From NCBI RefSeq assembly GCF_021531255.1, contig NZ_JAFBIO010000016.1, forward strand, positions 1 through 41,127: a stretch of 41,127 nucleotides of DNA, read 5' to 3'. Each line of letters begins with the position of its first letter. Position 1 is the stretch's first letter. The notes beneath the pieces were generated by a model, which did no database searches, was not told where the DNA came from, and saw only the letters and a list, made by a program, of their open reading frames with translations. Positions 7,497-16,885 of the stretch are shown one piece after another. A program made the position numbers and the translations under genes. The DNA is from Allofournierella massiliensis. Its GTDB lineage: Bacteria; Bacillota; Clostridia; Oscillospirales; Ruminococcaceae.

Positions 7497-8588
7497 ATGG
7501 AGAAAAAAACACCGTTGTATGAGGCGCACCTGGCAGCGGGCGGCAAGATGGTCCCCTTTGGGGGCTATATCCTGCCGGTTCAGTATGGGCAGGGGGTCAT
7601 TGCCGAGCACCAGGCGGTGCGCACCGCCTGCGGCATCTTTGATGTTTCCCATATGGGCGAGTTCCTGCTCACCGGCGCTTCGGCCCTGGAAAGTCTGAAC
7701 CGGCTGCTCACCAATTCCTATGACGGCATGAGCCTGGGCCGGGCCCGCTACAGCCCCATGTGCAACGAGGCCGGCGGCGTGGTGGATGACCTTCTGGTCT
7801 ACAAAAAGGGCGAGGAGGAATATTTCATTGTGGTGAACGCCGCCAACCGCCAGAAGGATTTTGAGTGGATGAGCGGACATCTGGCCGAGGGTTCCCGGCT
7901 GGAGGACATCTCGGATCAGATCGCCCAGATCGCCCTGCAGGGGCCCAACTCCCAGAAGGTACTGGAAAAGATCGCCGGGGCCGAACAGATCCCGGAAAAA
8001 TACTACACCGCCCGGTTCGACTGCCGGGTACAGGGGATGGACTGCATCCTCTCCCGTACCGGCTATACCGGCGAGGACGGGTTTGAGATCTACCTGAAGG
8101 CGGAGGACGCCCGGACCATGTGGGATCTTCTGCTGAAGGAGGGGGCGGAGTACGGCCTCATCCCCTGCGGGCTGGGCGCCCGGGATACCCTGCGGCTGGA
8201 GGCGGCCATGCCCCTGTACGGCCACGAGCTCACCGAGGAGATCACCCCCCTGGAAGCCGGGCTGGACCCCTTCGTCAAGATGAACAAGGCGGACTTTATC
8301 GGCAAAGCGGCCCTGGAAGCCAAGGGCGAGCCCACCCGCCGCCGGGTAGGCCTGAAGGTCACCGGCCGGGGCATCATCCGGGAAGGGGCTCCCCTGTTGG
8401 CCGGCGACCGGCCCGCGGGTGTTTCCACCTCGGGCACCCACTGCCCCTATCTGGGCTATCCGGTGGCCATGGCCCTGGTGGAAAAGGAGTTTGCCCAGCC
8501 GGGCCAGACCCTCACCGCCCAGGTGCGGGGCCGGCAGATCGAGGCGCAGGTGGTTGCCCTGCCCTTCTATAAGAGAAACAAAGGCTGA
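7497..8588 (+). CDS. gcvT: Glycine cleavage system T protein (aminomethyltransferase)
   Basis: This 363-aa protein takes the aminomethyl group from the lipoyl arm of H protein, releasing ammonia and forming 5,10-methylene-tetrahydrofolate. Characteristic segments are [14 protein letters not shown] near residue 17, FDVSHMGEF, the folate-site region around [13 protein letters not shown] with its conserved Asp/Glu pair, and [19 protein letters not shown]. The ATG at 7497 follows GAAGGAGGG by 4-5 bases; the frame is open further upstream but only through the riboswitch. It is the first gene of the riboswitch-controlled operon. Length and order match Bacillota GcvT. Confidence 0.96.
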   Translation: MEKKTPLYEAHLAAGGKMVPFGGYILPVQYGQGVIAEHQAVRTACGIFDVSHMGEFLLTGASALESLNRLLTNSYDGMSLGRARYSPMCNEAGGVVDDLLVYKKGEEEYFIVVNAANRQKDFEWMSGHLAEGSRLEDISDQIAQIALQGPNSQKVLEKIAGAEQIPEKYYTARFDCRVQGMDCILSRTGYTGEDGFEIYLKAEDARTMWDLLLKEGAEYGLIPCGLGARDTLRLEAAMPLYGHELTEEITPLEAGLDPFVKMNKADFIGKAALEAKGEPTRRRVGLKVTGRGIIREGAPLLAGDRPAGVSTSGTHCPYLGYPVAMALVEKEFAQPGQTLTAQVRGRQIEAQVVALPFYKRNKG

Positions 8589-8645
8589 GGCCCTGGAAGA
8601 ACGAGATACAGGGTTCCGGCCCCCAAAGAAAAGTGAGGTAGCGCT

Positions 8646-9023
8646 ATGAATTTCCCCAGTGAACTGCAGTATTCCAAGTCCCATGAATGGGTTCGCCGCC
8701 AGGGTGATACCGCCGAGATCGGCCTGACCGATTACGCCCAGAGCGAACTGGGCGGCATCGTTTTCGTCAACCTGCCCCAGGTGGGGGATGAGGTGACCAT
8801 GGGCGAGGCCCTGGGCGATGTGGAATCGGTGAAATCCGTCTCCGACGTGTACTCCCCGGTGACCGGCGTGGTCAGCGAGGTGAACGAGGCCCTGCTGGAT
8901 ACCCCCGAAGCCATCAACCAGGATCCCTACGGCGCCTGGCTGGTTCGAGTGGAGCAGATCAGCGAGACCGAGGAGCTGCTCACCGCCGAGGAGTACCAGG
9001 AGCATATCCGCACCGAGCAGTAA
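8646..9023 (+). CDS. gcvH: Glycine cleavage system H protein (lipoyl carrier)
   Basis: This 125-aa shuttle protein carries the aminomethyl intermediate between P, T and L proteins on a lipoyl group. The lipoylated lysine is K63 in ESVKSVSD, and the surrounding SHEWV at the N terminus and [14 protein letters not shown] are typical. GTGAGGTAG lies just upstream of the ATG. It sits 57 bases after gcvT, and 92 bases before gcvPA with a hairpin between. The lipoate is presumably attached by the LplA encoded downstream in the same operon. Confidence 0.96.
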   Translation: MNFPSELQYSKSHEWVRRQGDTAEIGLTDYAQSELGGIVFVNLPQVGDEVTMGEALGDVESVKSVSDVYSPVTGVVSEVNEALLDTPEAINQDPYGAWLVRVEQISETEELLTAEEYQEHIRTEQ

Positions 9024-9068
9024 GCGGGCGGCGGGATTTTTGAAAGAGGAAAAAAGATAAAGAGGGAC

Positions 9069-9094
9069 AGGGCGGCCCCCCACAGGGCCGCCCT
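9069..9094 (+). other. Intercistronic hairpin between gcvH and gcvPA
   Basis: AGGGCGGCCC and GGGCCGCCCT form a perfect 10-bp stem with a 6-base loop. No T tract follows, so it is unlikely to stop transcription fully. It more likely protects or partitions the mRNA, or gives weak attenuation. Confidence 0.6.
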
Positions 9095-9115
9095 CATCAG
9101 GTAAGGAGGGAGAGC

Positions 9116-10429
9116 ATGGGCTCTTTTGTGCCGAATACCCCTTCCCAGCAGGAGGAAATGCTCCAGAAACTGGGCTGCGCCAGCTGGAAGGATCTGTACC
9201 GGGATGTGCCCCGGGAGGTACTGCTGGAAGACGGGCCGGAACTGCCCCCGGGAATGGGCGAGCAGCAGGCCCTGGCCAGAATGGAAGAACTGGCCGAAAA
9301 AAATAAGGTGTTTCCCCACATCTTCCGGGGTGCGGGGGCCTATGCCCACTATATCCCCGCCATTGTGGGGCGGGTGGTGAAGAAGGAGAGCTTCCTCACC
9401 GCCTACACCCCTTACCAGGCCGAGATCAGCCAGGGCGTCCTGCAGGCGATTTTTGAGTACCAGACCATGATCTGCGAGCTCACCGGCATGGAGGTATCCA
9501 ACGCCTCGGTGTACGATGGAGCCACCGCCGCCGCCGAGGCCGCCGCCATGTGCGCCGACCGGCGACGCAGCCGGGTGCTGCTCAGCGAGGGGCTGCCCCC
9601 CCAGGTGATCGAGACGGTGCGCACCTACTGCTTCGGCAGCGGGCTGCCGGTGGAGACGGTTCCCCTGGCAGAGGGCGTCACCGACAACGAAGCCCTGCAG
9701 AAGGCCTTGGGGCCGGATGTGGCCTGCTTTGTGATGGCCCAGCCCAACTATTACGGCCAGATCGAGCCTGCCGAGGAGCTGGGCAGGCTGACCCATGAGG
9801 CCGGGGCCAAATATGTGATGAGCTGCAACCCCATCTCCCTGGGGCTGATGCCTACCCCCGCCCAGTGCGGGGCCGATGTGGCCGTGGGCGAGGGTCAGCC
9901 TCTGGGCATGCCCCTTTCCTGGGGCGGGCCCTATCTGGGGTATATGGCCGCCACCGGCGCCATGATGCGCAAGCTGCCCGGCCGGATCGTGGGCGAGACC
10001 AAGGACAGCAAGGGCGAGCGGGCCTTTGTGCTGACCCTGCAGGCCCGGGAACAGCATATCCGCCGGGAAAAAGCCGGCTCCAACATCTGCTCCAACGAGG
10101 CGCTCTGCGCCCTCACCGCCAGCGTCTACCTGGCAGCCCAGGGTCCCGAGGGCCTGCGTCAGACCGCCCTGCAGTGCTGCTCCAAGGCCCACTACCTCCA
10201 GAAAGTGCTGGAGGAGGCCGGGCTGCAGCCGGTATACGAGGGCGAATTCTTCCATGAATTCCTCACCCGGGCGCCCCGCCGCCAGGCCCTGCTGAAGCGG
10301 CTGGAGGAAGAAGGCTACCTGGGCGGCCTGCCGGTGGGCGAGGATATGCTGCTCTGGTGCGCCACCGAAAAGAACACCAAGGCGGAAATGGACCGCCTGG
10401 CACAGCTGGTAAAGGAGGTGCTGGCATGA
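9116..10429 (+). CDS. gcvPA: Glycine dehydrogenase (decarboxylating) subunit 1
   Basis: This 437-aa protein corresponds to the N-terminal half of P protein. In Bacillota P protein is split into two subunits that together decarboxylate glycine on PLP and load the methylamine onto H protein. Family segments include YVPNTP-like FVPNTP near the start, GAYAHYIPAIV, TPYQAEISQG, TGMEVSNASVYDGATA and NPISLG. The C-terminal subunit with the PLP lysine follows directly. AAGGAGGG lies 5 bases before the ATG, and the stop overlaps the gcvPB start (ATGA), fitting equal production of the two subunits. Confidence 0.95.
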   Translation: MGSFVPNTPSQQEEMLQKLGCASWKDLYRDVPREVLLEDGPELPPGMGEQQALARMEELAEKNKVFPHIFRGAGAYAHYIPAIVGRVVKKESFLTAYTPYQAEISQGVLQAIFEYQTMICELTGMEVSNASVYDGATAAAEAAAMCADRRRSRVLLSEGLPPQVIETVRTYCFGSGLPVETVPLAEGVTDNEALQKALGPDVACFVMAQPNYYGQIEPAEELGRLTHEAGAKYVMSCNPISLGLMPTPAQCGADVAVGEGQPLGMPLSWGGPYLGYMAATGAMMRKLPGRIVGETKDSKGERAFVLTLQAREQHIRREKAGSNICSNEALCALTASVYLAAQGPEGLRQTALQCCSKAHYLQKVLEEAGLQPVYEGEFFHEFLTRAPRRQALLKRLEEEGYLGGLPVGEDMLLWCATEKNTKAEMDRLAQLVKEVLA

Positions 10430-11868
10430 AGCTCCTGATGGAAAAAGGGTATGAGGGCCGGGCCCTGAGCCTGCTGGGGCCCTGTGATGTGCCCACGGTG
10501 CAGCCCTCCAAGACCCGGACGGCGCCGCCCCGGCTGCCCCAGCTCTCCGAGACCGAGCTGAGCCGGCATTATTCGGCCCTGGCCCGGCGGGCCCACGGGG
10601 TGAACGATGGGTTCTATCCCCTGGGTTCCTGCACCATGAAATACAACCCGGCGGTGAACGAGGAGGCTGCTTCCCTGAAAGGCTTCACCGCCGTCCATCC
10701 CCTGCAGCCCCTGCATACCGTGGCCGGCTGCCTGGAAGCCCTGGAAGAGACCGAGAAGTACCTGTGCGCCATCAACGGGATGGACGCCTTCACCTTCCAG
10801 CCTGCGGCGGGAGCCCATGGGGAATTCACCGGCCTTTTGCTCATCAAGGCTTACCACACCCACCGGGGTGAGGGCGAAAAGCGGAACAAGATCCTGGTAC
10901 CGGATTCGGCCCATGGCACCAACCCGGCCAGCGCCGCCATGGCGGGCTATCAGGTGGTGAACCTGCCCTCCGGGCCGGACGGCTGTGTGGACCTGGAGGC
11001 CCTGCGCCAGGCAGCCGGGGAAGATACCGCCGGCCTGATGCTCACCAACCCCAACACGGTGGGCCTGTTTGACAAGAACATTCTGGAAATCACCCGCATC
11101 GTCCATGAGGCGGGCGGCCTGTGCTATTACGACGGAGCCAACCTGAACGCGGTGATGGGGGTGGCCCGCCCCGGCGATATGGGCTTTGACGTGGTGCACC
11201 TCAACCTGCACAAGACCTTCTCCACCCCCCACGGGGGCGGCGGCCCAGGCAGCGGCCCGGTGGGCTGCAAGAAGATCCTGGAACCCTACCTGCCCGCGCC
11301 CCGGTTTGAGAAAAAGGACGGGAAATGGCAGGAAAAGCCCTGCCCCGATACCATCGGCCGGGTACGCGGCTTCCAGGGCAACTTCCTGGTGGTGCTGCGG
11401 GCCCTCACCTACCTGCTCATGCTGGGCCGGGAGGGGATCCCCGAGGCGGCCCGGAACGCGGTGCTCAACGCCAACTACATGAAGGCCGGGCTGGAAGATC
11501 TTTACCCCATGGCTTACCCGGGCCTGTGCATGCACGAGTTTGTCATGAGCCTGGAAAAGCTGAAGGAAGAGACCGGTGTCACCGCTCTGGATGTAGCCAA
11601 GGCCATGCTGGACGAGGGCATTCACCCGCCCACCATGTACTTCCCCCTGATCGTCCATGAGGCCCTGATGGTGGAACCCACCGAGACCGAGACCAGGGAA
11701 ACTCTGGACGAGGCGGTGGAGACCCTGCGGGCCATCTACAAGAAGGCCGTGGAGGACCCGGAATATCTGAAGGCCTGCCCCCACCGGGCCCAGATCGGCC
11801 GCCCCGACGAGGTGAACGCGGCCCGTCACCCGGTGCTGCGGTACCGGCCCGAAGAGGAAAAGGCGTGA
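10426..11868 (+). CDS. gcvPB: Glycine dehydrogenase (decarboxylating) subunit 2, PLP-bearing
   Basis: This 480-aa C-terminal-type P protein subunit carries PLP on K263 in HLNLHKTFSTPHGGGG, the diagnostic motif. Other conserved parts are GFYPLGSCTMKYNP, the DSAHGTNPASAAMAGY strand, and NPNTVGLFD. With gcvPA it makes the active decarboxylase, releasing CO2 and reducing lipoyl-H. The ATG at 10426 overlaps the gcvPA stop and is preceded by AAAGGAGG. The end overlaps the GTG start of lplA (GTGA), so the chain gcvPA-gcvPB-lplA is translationally coupled. Confidence 0.96.
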   Translation: MKLLMEKGYEGRALSLLGPCDVPTVQPSKTRTAPPRLPQLSETELSRHYSALARRAHGVNDGFYPLGSCTMKYNPAVNEEAASLKGFTAVHPLQPLHTVAGCLEALEETEKYLCAINGMDAFTFQPAAGAHGEFTGLLLIKAYHTHRGEGEKRNKILVPDSAHGTNPASAAMAGYQVVNLPSGPDGCVDLEALRQAAGEDTAGLMLTNPNTVGLFDKNILEITRIVHEAGGLCYYDGANLNAVMGVARPGDMGFDVVHLNLHKTFSTPHGGGGPGSGPVGCKKILEPYLPAPRFEKKDGKWQEKPCPDTIGRVRGFQGNFLVVLRALTYLLMLGREGIPEAARNAVLNANYMKAGLEDLYPMAYPGLCMHEFVMSLEKLKEETGVTALDVAKAMLDEGIHPPTMYFPLIVHEALMVEPTETETRETLDEAVETLRAIYKKAVEDPEYLKACPHRAQIGRPDEVNAARHPVLRYRPEEEKA

Positions 11869-12860
11869 TCCGCCGCCTGAGCTGGCTGCGGGCGGAGGGC
11901 ACCGACCCCTACCGGAACCTGGCCCTGGAGGAAGCCCTCCTGGGCCGGCTGGAAGAGGGAGAGGTGCTGCTCTACCTGTGGCAGAACCGGCACACCGTGG
12001 TGATCGGCCGCAACCAGAACTGCTGGAAGGAATGCCGGGTGACCCTCCTGGAAGAGGAGGGCGGGCATCTGGCCCGCCGGCTTTCCGGGGGCGGGGCGGT
12101 CTATCACGACCTGGGCAACCTGAATTTCACCTTTCTGGCGCCCCGGCAGGATTACTCGGTGGAGCGCCAGACCCGGGTGATCCTGGAAGCGGTGCGGCGG
12201 TGCGGCATCCGAGCGGAGAAGAGCGGCCGGAACGACCTGACCTGTGAGGGAAAGAAGTTTTCCGGCAACGCCTATTATGAGACGGCCTCGGCCTGCTACC
12301 ACCACGGCACCCTGCTGCTGGATACAGACCCGGAAAAGATCGGCCGGTATCTGAGTGTTTCCCGGGAAAAACTCCGGGCCAAAAGCGTGGATTCGGTGCG
12401 TTCCCGGGTGGGCAACCTGCGGGACTGGGCCCCGGCCCTCACCCTGGAAGAACTGGAAGAGGCCCTGCTGGAGGCTTTCGGTCAGGAATACGGGCTGAAA
12501 GCGGCCCCGCTGGAGCCCGGCCGGATTCCCGACGGGGAACTGGAAGGGCTGCGGCAGAAATACGCCGGTGAGGCCTGGAAGTATTCCCCCCGCCTGCCCT
12601 TTTCCTATCAGCTGGAAAAGCGGTTTGGCTGGGGCGAAGTCCAGCTGCAGCTGGAAGTAAAAGAGGGGCGGCTGGCCCGCTGCCTTCTGTTTTCGGATGG
12701 GCTGGACCCCGCCTGGCTGGAGGCCTCGGCCGCCCGGCTGGAGGGCTGCGAGTTCCGGCCCCAGGCCCTGGCTGAGGCCCTGAAAGAACTGCCGGCCGAT
12801 ACCCCGGCCCGCCTGCAGATGGGCAGGGACCTGGCAGAATTGCTCCGCCAGGCCCTTTGA
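11865..12860 (+). CDS. lplA: Lipoate-protein ligase A
   Basis: This 331-aa enzyme activates free lipoate with ATP and attaches it to the H-protein lysine. Visible are RRLSGGGAVYHDLGNLNFTF (lipoate-binding loop), the catalytic lysine region NDLTCEGKKFSGNAYY, and the YHHGTLLLDTD segment, with a C-terminal accessory domain of about 80 residues, so it is the complete two-domain LplA form. It starts with GTG overlapping the gcvPB stop. Its place inside the gcv operon ties lipoate salvage to glycine breakdown. No lipA or lipB was found in the window, so exogenous lipoate use is plausible. Confidence 0.93.
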   Translation: MIRRLSWLRAEGTDPYRNLALEEALLGRLEEGEVLLYLWQNRHTVVIGRNQNCWKECRVTLLEEEGGHLARRLSGGGAVYHDLGNLNFTFLAPRQDYSVERQTRVILEAVRRCGIRAEKSGRNDLTCEGKKFSGNAYYETASACYHHGTLLLDTDPEKIGRYLSVSREKLRAKSVDSVRSRVGNLRDWAPALTLEELEEALLEAFGQEYGLKAAPLEPGRIPDGELEGLRQKYAGEAWKYSPRLPFSYQLEKRFGWGEVQLQLEVKEGRLARCLLFSDGLDPAWLEASAARLEGCEFRPQALAEALKELPADTPARLQMGRDLAELLRQAL

Positions 12861-12898
12861 CAAAAGCCGGTAAAAAACAACGTAAAGGAAAGATCACC

Positions 12899-14257
12899 AT
12901 GGAAAAATATGATCTGATCGTGATCGGCGCCGGCCCGGGCGGATATGAAGCCGCCCTGGAAGCCGCCCGGGGCGGTATGCGCACCGCCCTGGTGGAGGCG
13001 GGAGAGGTGGGGGGAACCTGCCTGTGGCGGGGCTGCATCCCCACCAAGATCCTGCTGCACACCGCCGAACTGGCCAAAGAGGCCCGGCAGGGAGGCCCCA
13101 TCGGGCTGGAAGCGTCCGACGTCCGGGTGGACATGGCCAAACTGGACGCCCATAAGGATGAGACGATCCGGGGCATGGCCCAGGGCATCGAGGGGCTTTT
13201 GAAGCGCCAGAAGGTGGATCTCTATCGGGGAAAGGGCCGGGTGCTGGGCCCCGGCCGGGTAGAGGTGGCCGGCGAAACCAGCCTGGAACTGGAAACCAAA
13301 GAGATCCTGATCGCAGTGGGTTCGACCCCCGCTCCCCTGCCGGTAAAGGGCATCGGGCTGGAAGGGGTGCTGAGCAGTGACCAGATCCTGCGGGACCCCC
13401 GCCCCTATGAAAGTCTGATCATTGTGGGCGGCGGGGTGATTGGGATGGAATTCGCCACCCTCTATGGGGCCCTGGGCTGCCGGGTGACCGTGCTGGAAGC
13501 CCTGGACAGCGTGCTGGCCAACCTGGACCGGGAATTCGGCCAGAGCCTGCGGATGATCCTGAAAAAGCAGGGGGTGGAGATCCACACCTCGGCCCGGCTG
13601 GAGGAGATCCGGCGGGAGGGAGAGGAACTGACCTGCCTGTACACCGAAAAGGGCGCGCCTGCCCAGGCAAGCGCCCAGGCCGTTTTAGTGGCGGTGGGCC
13701 GCCGCCCCAATACCGAAGGGCTGTTTGCCTCCGACTGGGCGCCCCCCATGGAGCGGGGCCGCATCCCGGCGGATGCCAACGGCCGCACCGGGCTGGAAGG
13801 GCTGTGGGCCATCGGAGACGTGACCGGCGGTATCCAGTTGGCCCATGCGGCCACGGCCCAGGGCCTCAACGCAGTAGCCTGCATGCTGGGCCGGGCGCCC
13901 GGCCAGCGGCTGGACGTGGTGCCCTCCTGCGTATACACCAGCCCGGAAATCGCCACCGTGGGCCTGACTGCCGACGAGGCCAAAAAGCAGGGCATCCCGG
14001 TGCAGGTGAAAAAACAGGCCATGGGCGGCAACGGCAAAACCATCCTTACCCGGCAGGAGCGCAGCTTCCTCAAGGTGGTGACCCACGGCGAGACCGGCGT
14101 GATCCTGGGGGCCCAGCTCATGTGCGGGCGGGCCACCGACATGATCGGGGAGTTTTCCTCCGCCGTGGCAAACGGGCTGACCCTGGCCCAGCTGGCCGGG
14201 GTGATCCGCCCCCACCCCACCTTCAACGAGGCGGTGTGGGAACTGGCCCGCAGCTGA
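12899..14257 (+). CDS. lpdA: Dihydrolipoyl dehydrogenase (L protein)
   Basis: This 452-aa flavoprotein reoxidises dihydrolipoyl-H with NAD+. It has the FAD motif GAGPGG at residues 10-15, the redox disulfide C41/C46 in GGTCLWRGCIPTK (Trp where Asn is common), the NAD motif VGGGVIGMEF, a second FAD motif LWAIGDVTG, and the C-terminal His-Glu pair in HPTFNEAVWE. The start at 12899 is preferred because AAAGGAAAG lies 6-8 bases ahead and the protein then begins right at the FAD strand; a TTG 42 bases earlier is possible but has no good ribosome site. It is the last gene of the glycine operon. Confidence 0.95.
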   Translation: MEKYDLIVIGAGPGGYEAALEAARGGMRTALVEAGEVGGTCLWRGCIPTKILLHTAELAKEARQGGPIGLEASDVRVDMAKLDAHKDETIRGMAQGIEGLLKRQKVDLYRGKGRVLGPGRVEVAGETSLELETKEILIAVGSTPAPLPVKGIGLEGVLSSDQILRDPRPYESLIIVGGGVIGMEFATLYGALGCRVTVLEALDSVLANLDREFGQSLRMILKKQGVEIHTSARLEEIRREGEELTCLYTEKGAPAQASAQAVLVAVGRRPNTEGLFASDWAPPMERGRIPADANGRTGLEGLWAIGDVTGGIQLAHAATAQGLNAVACMLGRAPGQRLDVVPSCVYTSPEIATVGLTADEAKKQGIPVQVKKQAMGGNGKTILTRQERSFLKVVTHGETGVILGAQLMCGRATDMIGEFSSAVANGLTLAQLAGVIRPHPTFNEAVWELARS

Positions 14258-14274
14258 ACTCAATCTCGTTTTCG

Positions 14275-14320
14275 GCTTTGCTTCCTGCCTGAACAGGGGA
14301 AGCAAAGCTTCGGAATTTTG
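14275..14320 (+). terminator. Probable terminator after lpdA
   Basis: GCTTTGCTTCC (14275-14285) pairs perfectly with GGAAGCAAAGC (14298-14308) around a 12-base loop. The following T-rich stretch is weak and interrupted (TTCGGAATTTTG), so some read-through into the AbgT gene is possible. No separate promoter for that gene was seen. Confidence 0.65.
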
Positions 14321-14347
14321 TTAAAGAGAAAGGAGCAAGCAAGAACA

Positions 14348-15946
14348 ATGAGCGCACAAACCAAAGCACGTCCCAAAGGTTCCGGCCTGGAAAAGGTCAT
14401 GGGAGCCGTAGAAAGGGTGGGCAACCTGCTGCCCCATCCCTTCTGGCTCTTCGCATTGCTGGGAGCGATCACGGTGGTCCTTTCCGCCGTTCTCAGCGCC
14501 ATCAACTGGTCGGCCTCCTATGAAACGGTGGTGGACGGCGTATTGCAGACCACGGATGTGAGCGTGGTCAACCTGATGACCTTCGACACCCTGGCCTATT
14601 ACCTCACCAACTTCATCAAAATCTTCATGAACTACTACCCCCTGGGTATGCTGATTCTGATGACTATCGGCGTAGGCTATGCCGAAAAGCTGGGCCTGTT
14701 TGACGCGCTGATGCGCAAGGCCGTGGTGGGCGCCCCCATCATGATCATCTTCATCTCGGTGGCCTTTGTGGGCGTCAACTCCAGCATTGGCTTCGGCGCC
14801 GGCGTGGTCTTTACCATGGTCATTGCGGCAGCCGTGTTCAAGTCCATGGGCCTGCACCCCTGGATCGGTATCATCATGGGCTATGCAGCGGCCAACGGTG
14901 GTTACACCGCCTGCCTGCTCCCATCCGCTACGGATACCGCCCTCTGCGGCATTTCCGCCCAGATCGTGGAGGCCAACGGCATTGTGGACTCCACCGGCGT
15001 GGCTCCTCCCACCCATGCCATGATCAACTACTACTTCATTTTTACGGCCACCTTCCTGATCACCGCCGCCTGCGTGCTGGTGACCAAGTATGTCACCGCC
15101 CCCTACCTGAACAAGCAGCATCCGGAACTTACCTACAAGAAGGACGCCAGCGACCTGAACAAGATGAAGGTCACCGCGGTGGAGAGCAAGGGCCTGCGCT
15201 GCGCCGGCATCGCCTCCCTGATCTATGTGGTGGTTCTGGTGGCCGCCTGCATCCCCAAGAACTCCTTCATGCGGGCTGAGGACGGTACCCTGGTGCCCAA
15301 CTCCCCCCTGCTGAACATGATCATTCCCCTGCTGTTCTTCTTCTTCATGATCGTGGGCACCGCCTACGGCATCGGCACCGGCCAGATCAAGATGTGGAAG
15401 GATATCCCCATCGCCATGGAAAAGTGCCTGGATATGGCCGCTTCCTTCATGATCGTCTGCCTTACCGCCTGCATCTTTGTAGACCTGTTCTCCAAGAGCG
15501 GCATCGCCACCGTGCTGGCAGCCAAGGGCGCGACCCTGCTCACCAGCCTGAACGTGGGCAATGTGGCCCTGTTCGCCCTCATCATCCTGCTGTCCTGCTT
15601 CTGCAACCTGTTCATCACCAGCAACAGCGGCAAGTGGGTCATGCTGGCCCCCTTCCTGGTGCCCATGCTGGCCATGCTGGATGTGAGCCCCGCCATGACT
15701 CAGGTGCTCTACCGTATCGGCGACTCTACCTTCAATATCCTCTCTCCCGTGGAGCTGAACGTGCCCATCGCTCTGGGCCTGCTGGAAAGCTACAAGGTCA
15801 GCGAGAAGGATAAGGTGGGCCTGGGTACCCTGATTTCCATGCAGATCCCCTACGCCATCGTTTACCTGATCGTCTTCTTCCTGCTGGTGCTGGTCTTCTA
15901 CTTCTTCGACCTGCCCCTGGGCCCCGGCGCCTCCATCTTCCTGTAA
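14348..15946 (+). CDS. AbgT family transporter
   Basis: This 532-aa integral membrane protein has many hydrophobic segments and belongs to the AbgT (p-aminobenzoyl-glutamate transporter) family, part of the ion-transporter superfamily. Typical traits are the N-terminal VERVGNLLPHPFWLF, VGINSS-like VGVNSSIGFGAGVVF, and a conserved C-terminal ITSNSGKWVMLAPFLVPMLA. Family members import p-aminobenzoyl-glutamate or dipeptides, or export sulfonamides, driven by ions. AAGGAG lies 12 bases before the ATG. The downstream SDR, M28-like hydrolase and ketopantoate-reductase-like genes follow in the same direction, suggesting import of an amide- or peptide-linked compound for breakdown. The true substrate is unknown. 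Confidence 0.88.
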   Translation: MSAQTKARPKGSGLEKVMGAVERVGNLLPHPFWLFALLGAITVVLSAVLSAINWSASYETVVDGVLQTTDVSVVNLMTFDTLAYYLTNFIKIFMNYYPLGMLILMTIGVGYAEKLGLFDALMRKAVVGAPIMIIFISVAFVGVNSSIGFGAGVVFTMVIAAAVFKSMGLHPWIGIIMGYAAANGGYTACLLPSATDTALCGISAQIVEANGIVDSTGVAPPTHAMINYYFIFTATFLITAACVLVTKYVTAPYLNKQHPELTYKKDASDLNKMKVTAVESKGLRCAGIASLIYVVVLVAACIPKNSFMRAEDGTLVPNSPLLNMIIPLLFFFFMIVGTAYGIGTGQIKMWKDIPIAMEKCLDMAASFMIVCLTACIFVDLFSKSGIATVLAAKGATLLTSLNVGNVALFALIILLSCFCNLFITSNSGKWVMLAPFLVPMLAMLDVSPAMTQVLYRIGDSTFNILSPVELNVPIALGLLESYKVSEKDKVGLGTLISMQIPYAIVYLIVFFLLVLVFYFFDLPLGPGASIFL

Positions 15947-15968
15947 GCAAAAATATGATGAAACAAGC

Positions 15969-15992
15969 CCGGCCGCCCTTTGGGGCGGCCGG
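15969..15992 (+). other. Intercistronic hairpin after the AbgT gene
   Basis: CCGGCCGCCC and GGGCGGCCGG form a perfect 10-bp stem with a TTTG loop. No T tract follows. It resembles the gcvH-gcvPA hairpin in composition and position and may attenuate or stabilise the message. Confidence 0.55.
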
Positions 15993-16027
15993 CAATCCTC
16001 ACAAAGAAATAAGAAAAGAGGGATAGT

Positions 16028-16816
16028 ATGATTTCTATGGATCTCACCGGCAAGGTGGCCATGGTCACCGGCGCGGGCGGCGGCATCGGCTCCGCCCTCA
16101 GCCTGGACCTGGCCGGCCTGGGCGCGGATATGGTGCTCACCTGCCAGAGCTCCCGCAAAAAATGCGAGGAACTGGCCAAGCAGATCGAGGCCATGGGCCG
16201 GAAAGTCTGCGTGGTGCAGGGGGATATCTCCCACCCCGAGGATTGTGCCCGGATGGTGGAAGAGGGCACCGCTTATCATGGCAAGCCCATCCAGATCTTG
16301 GTGAACAACGCGGGATTTTTCTATGACGTGGTGCCCCTGATTGAGATGAGCGACGCCCAGGTAAGCAAGACCATCGACATCAACCTGAAAGGCACCATGT
16401 ACATGTCCCGTGAGGTCTGCCGCCGCATTGTGGACGCCGGCCTGCCCGGCCGTGTGGTGAACATCTCCTCCGGCGCGGGGCATTCCGGCCGTGTGAATTT
16501 CAGCAATTACTGCGCCAGCAAGGCGGGCGTGCTGGGCCTGACCCGGGCCATGGCGCTGGAGCTTGCCCCCAAGCACATCAATGTGAACTCGGTGTCGGTG
16601 GGCTATGTGGAGGTAGGCCGCTGGGAAGGCGACGAGGGCAAGGACGCGGTGCGCGCCAACATCATCCCCCGCATCCTTCTGCGCCGCCCCGGCGAGCCCC
16701 GGGATATCTCCCGTATGGTCTGCTTTTTGGTCAGCGAGTGCGGCGACTGGATCACCGGCAGTGATTTCAAGATCGACGGCGGCGAATCCTGCGGCCGTGT
16801 ACCCTTCCAGGATTGA
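16028..16816 (+). CDS. Short-chain dehydrogenase/reductase (classical SDR)
   Basis: This 262-aa NAD(P)-dependent oxidoreductase has the cofactor motif TGAGGGIG near residue 15, the NNAG motif (ILVNNAGFF), the catalytic Ser in VVNISSGAG, the Tyr/Lys pair in YCASKAG, and a C-terminal WITGSDFKIDGG typical of sugar/hydroxyacid or 3-oxoacyl reductase-like SDRs. The substrate cannot be assigned. It lies between the importer and an M28-like hydrolase, and the close spacing suggests one pathway. AAGAGGGATAG lies just before the ATG. Confidence 0.9.
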   Translation: MISMDLTGKVAMVTGAGGGIGSALSLDLAGLGADMVLTCQSSRKKCEELAKQIEAMGRKVCVVQGDISHPEDCARMVEEGTAYHGKPIQILVNNAGFFYDVVPLIEMSDAQVSKTIDINLKGTMYMSREVCRRIVDAGLPGRVVNISSGAGHSGRVNFSNYCASKAGVLGLTRAMALELAPKHINVNSVSVGYVEVGRWEGDEGKDAVRANIIPRILLRRPGEPRDISRMVCFLVSECGDWITGSDFKIDGGESCGRVPFQD

Positions 16817-16820
16817 ACAT

Positions 16821-16845
16821 CAGGCTCCGGCCCGGCCGGGGCCTG
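16821..16845 (+). other. Intercistronic hairpin after the SDR gene
   Basis: CAGGC and GCCTG arms, continued by CCGG and CCGG around a 5-base loop with one G-U pair, form a GC-rich hairpin of about 10 bp. Only TATTT follows, so termination would be weak. Confidence 0.5.
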
Positions 16846-16885
16846 TATTTGCCCGAAATCTTTTGAACAGAAAAGAGGTTGCGAT

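Noticed and set aside
14321-16576. 751-codon minus-strand open frame across the AbgT and SDR genes
   Set aside because: Same shadow type: low-complexity His/Gly/Asp-rich product, opposite to two well-recognised genes.
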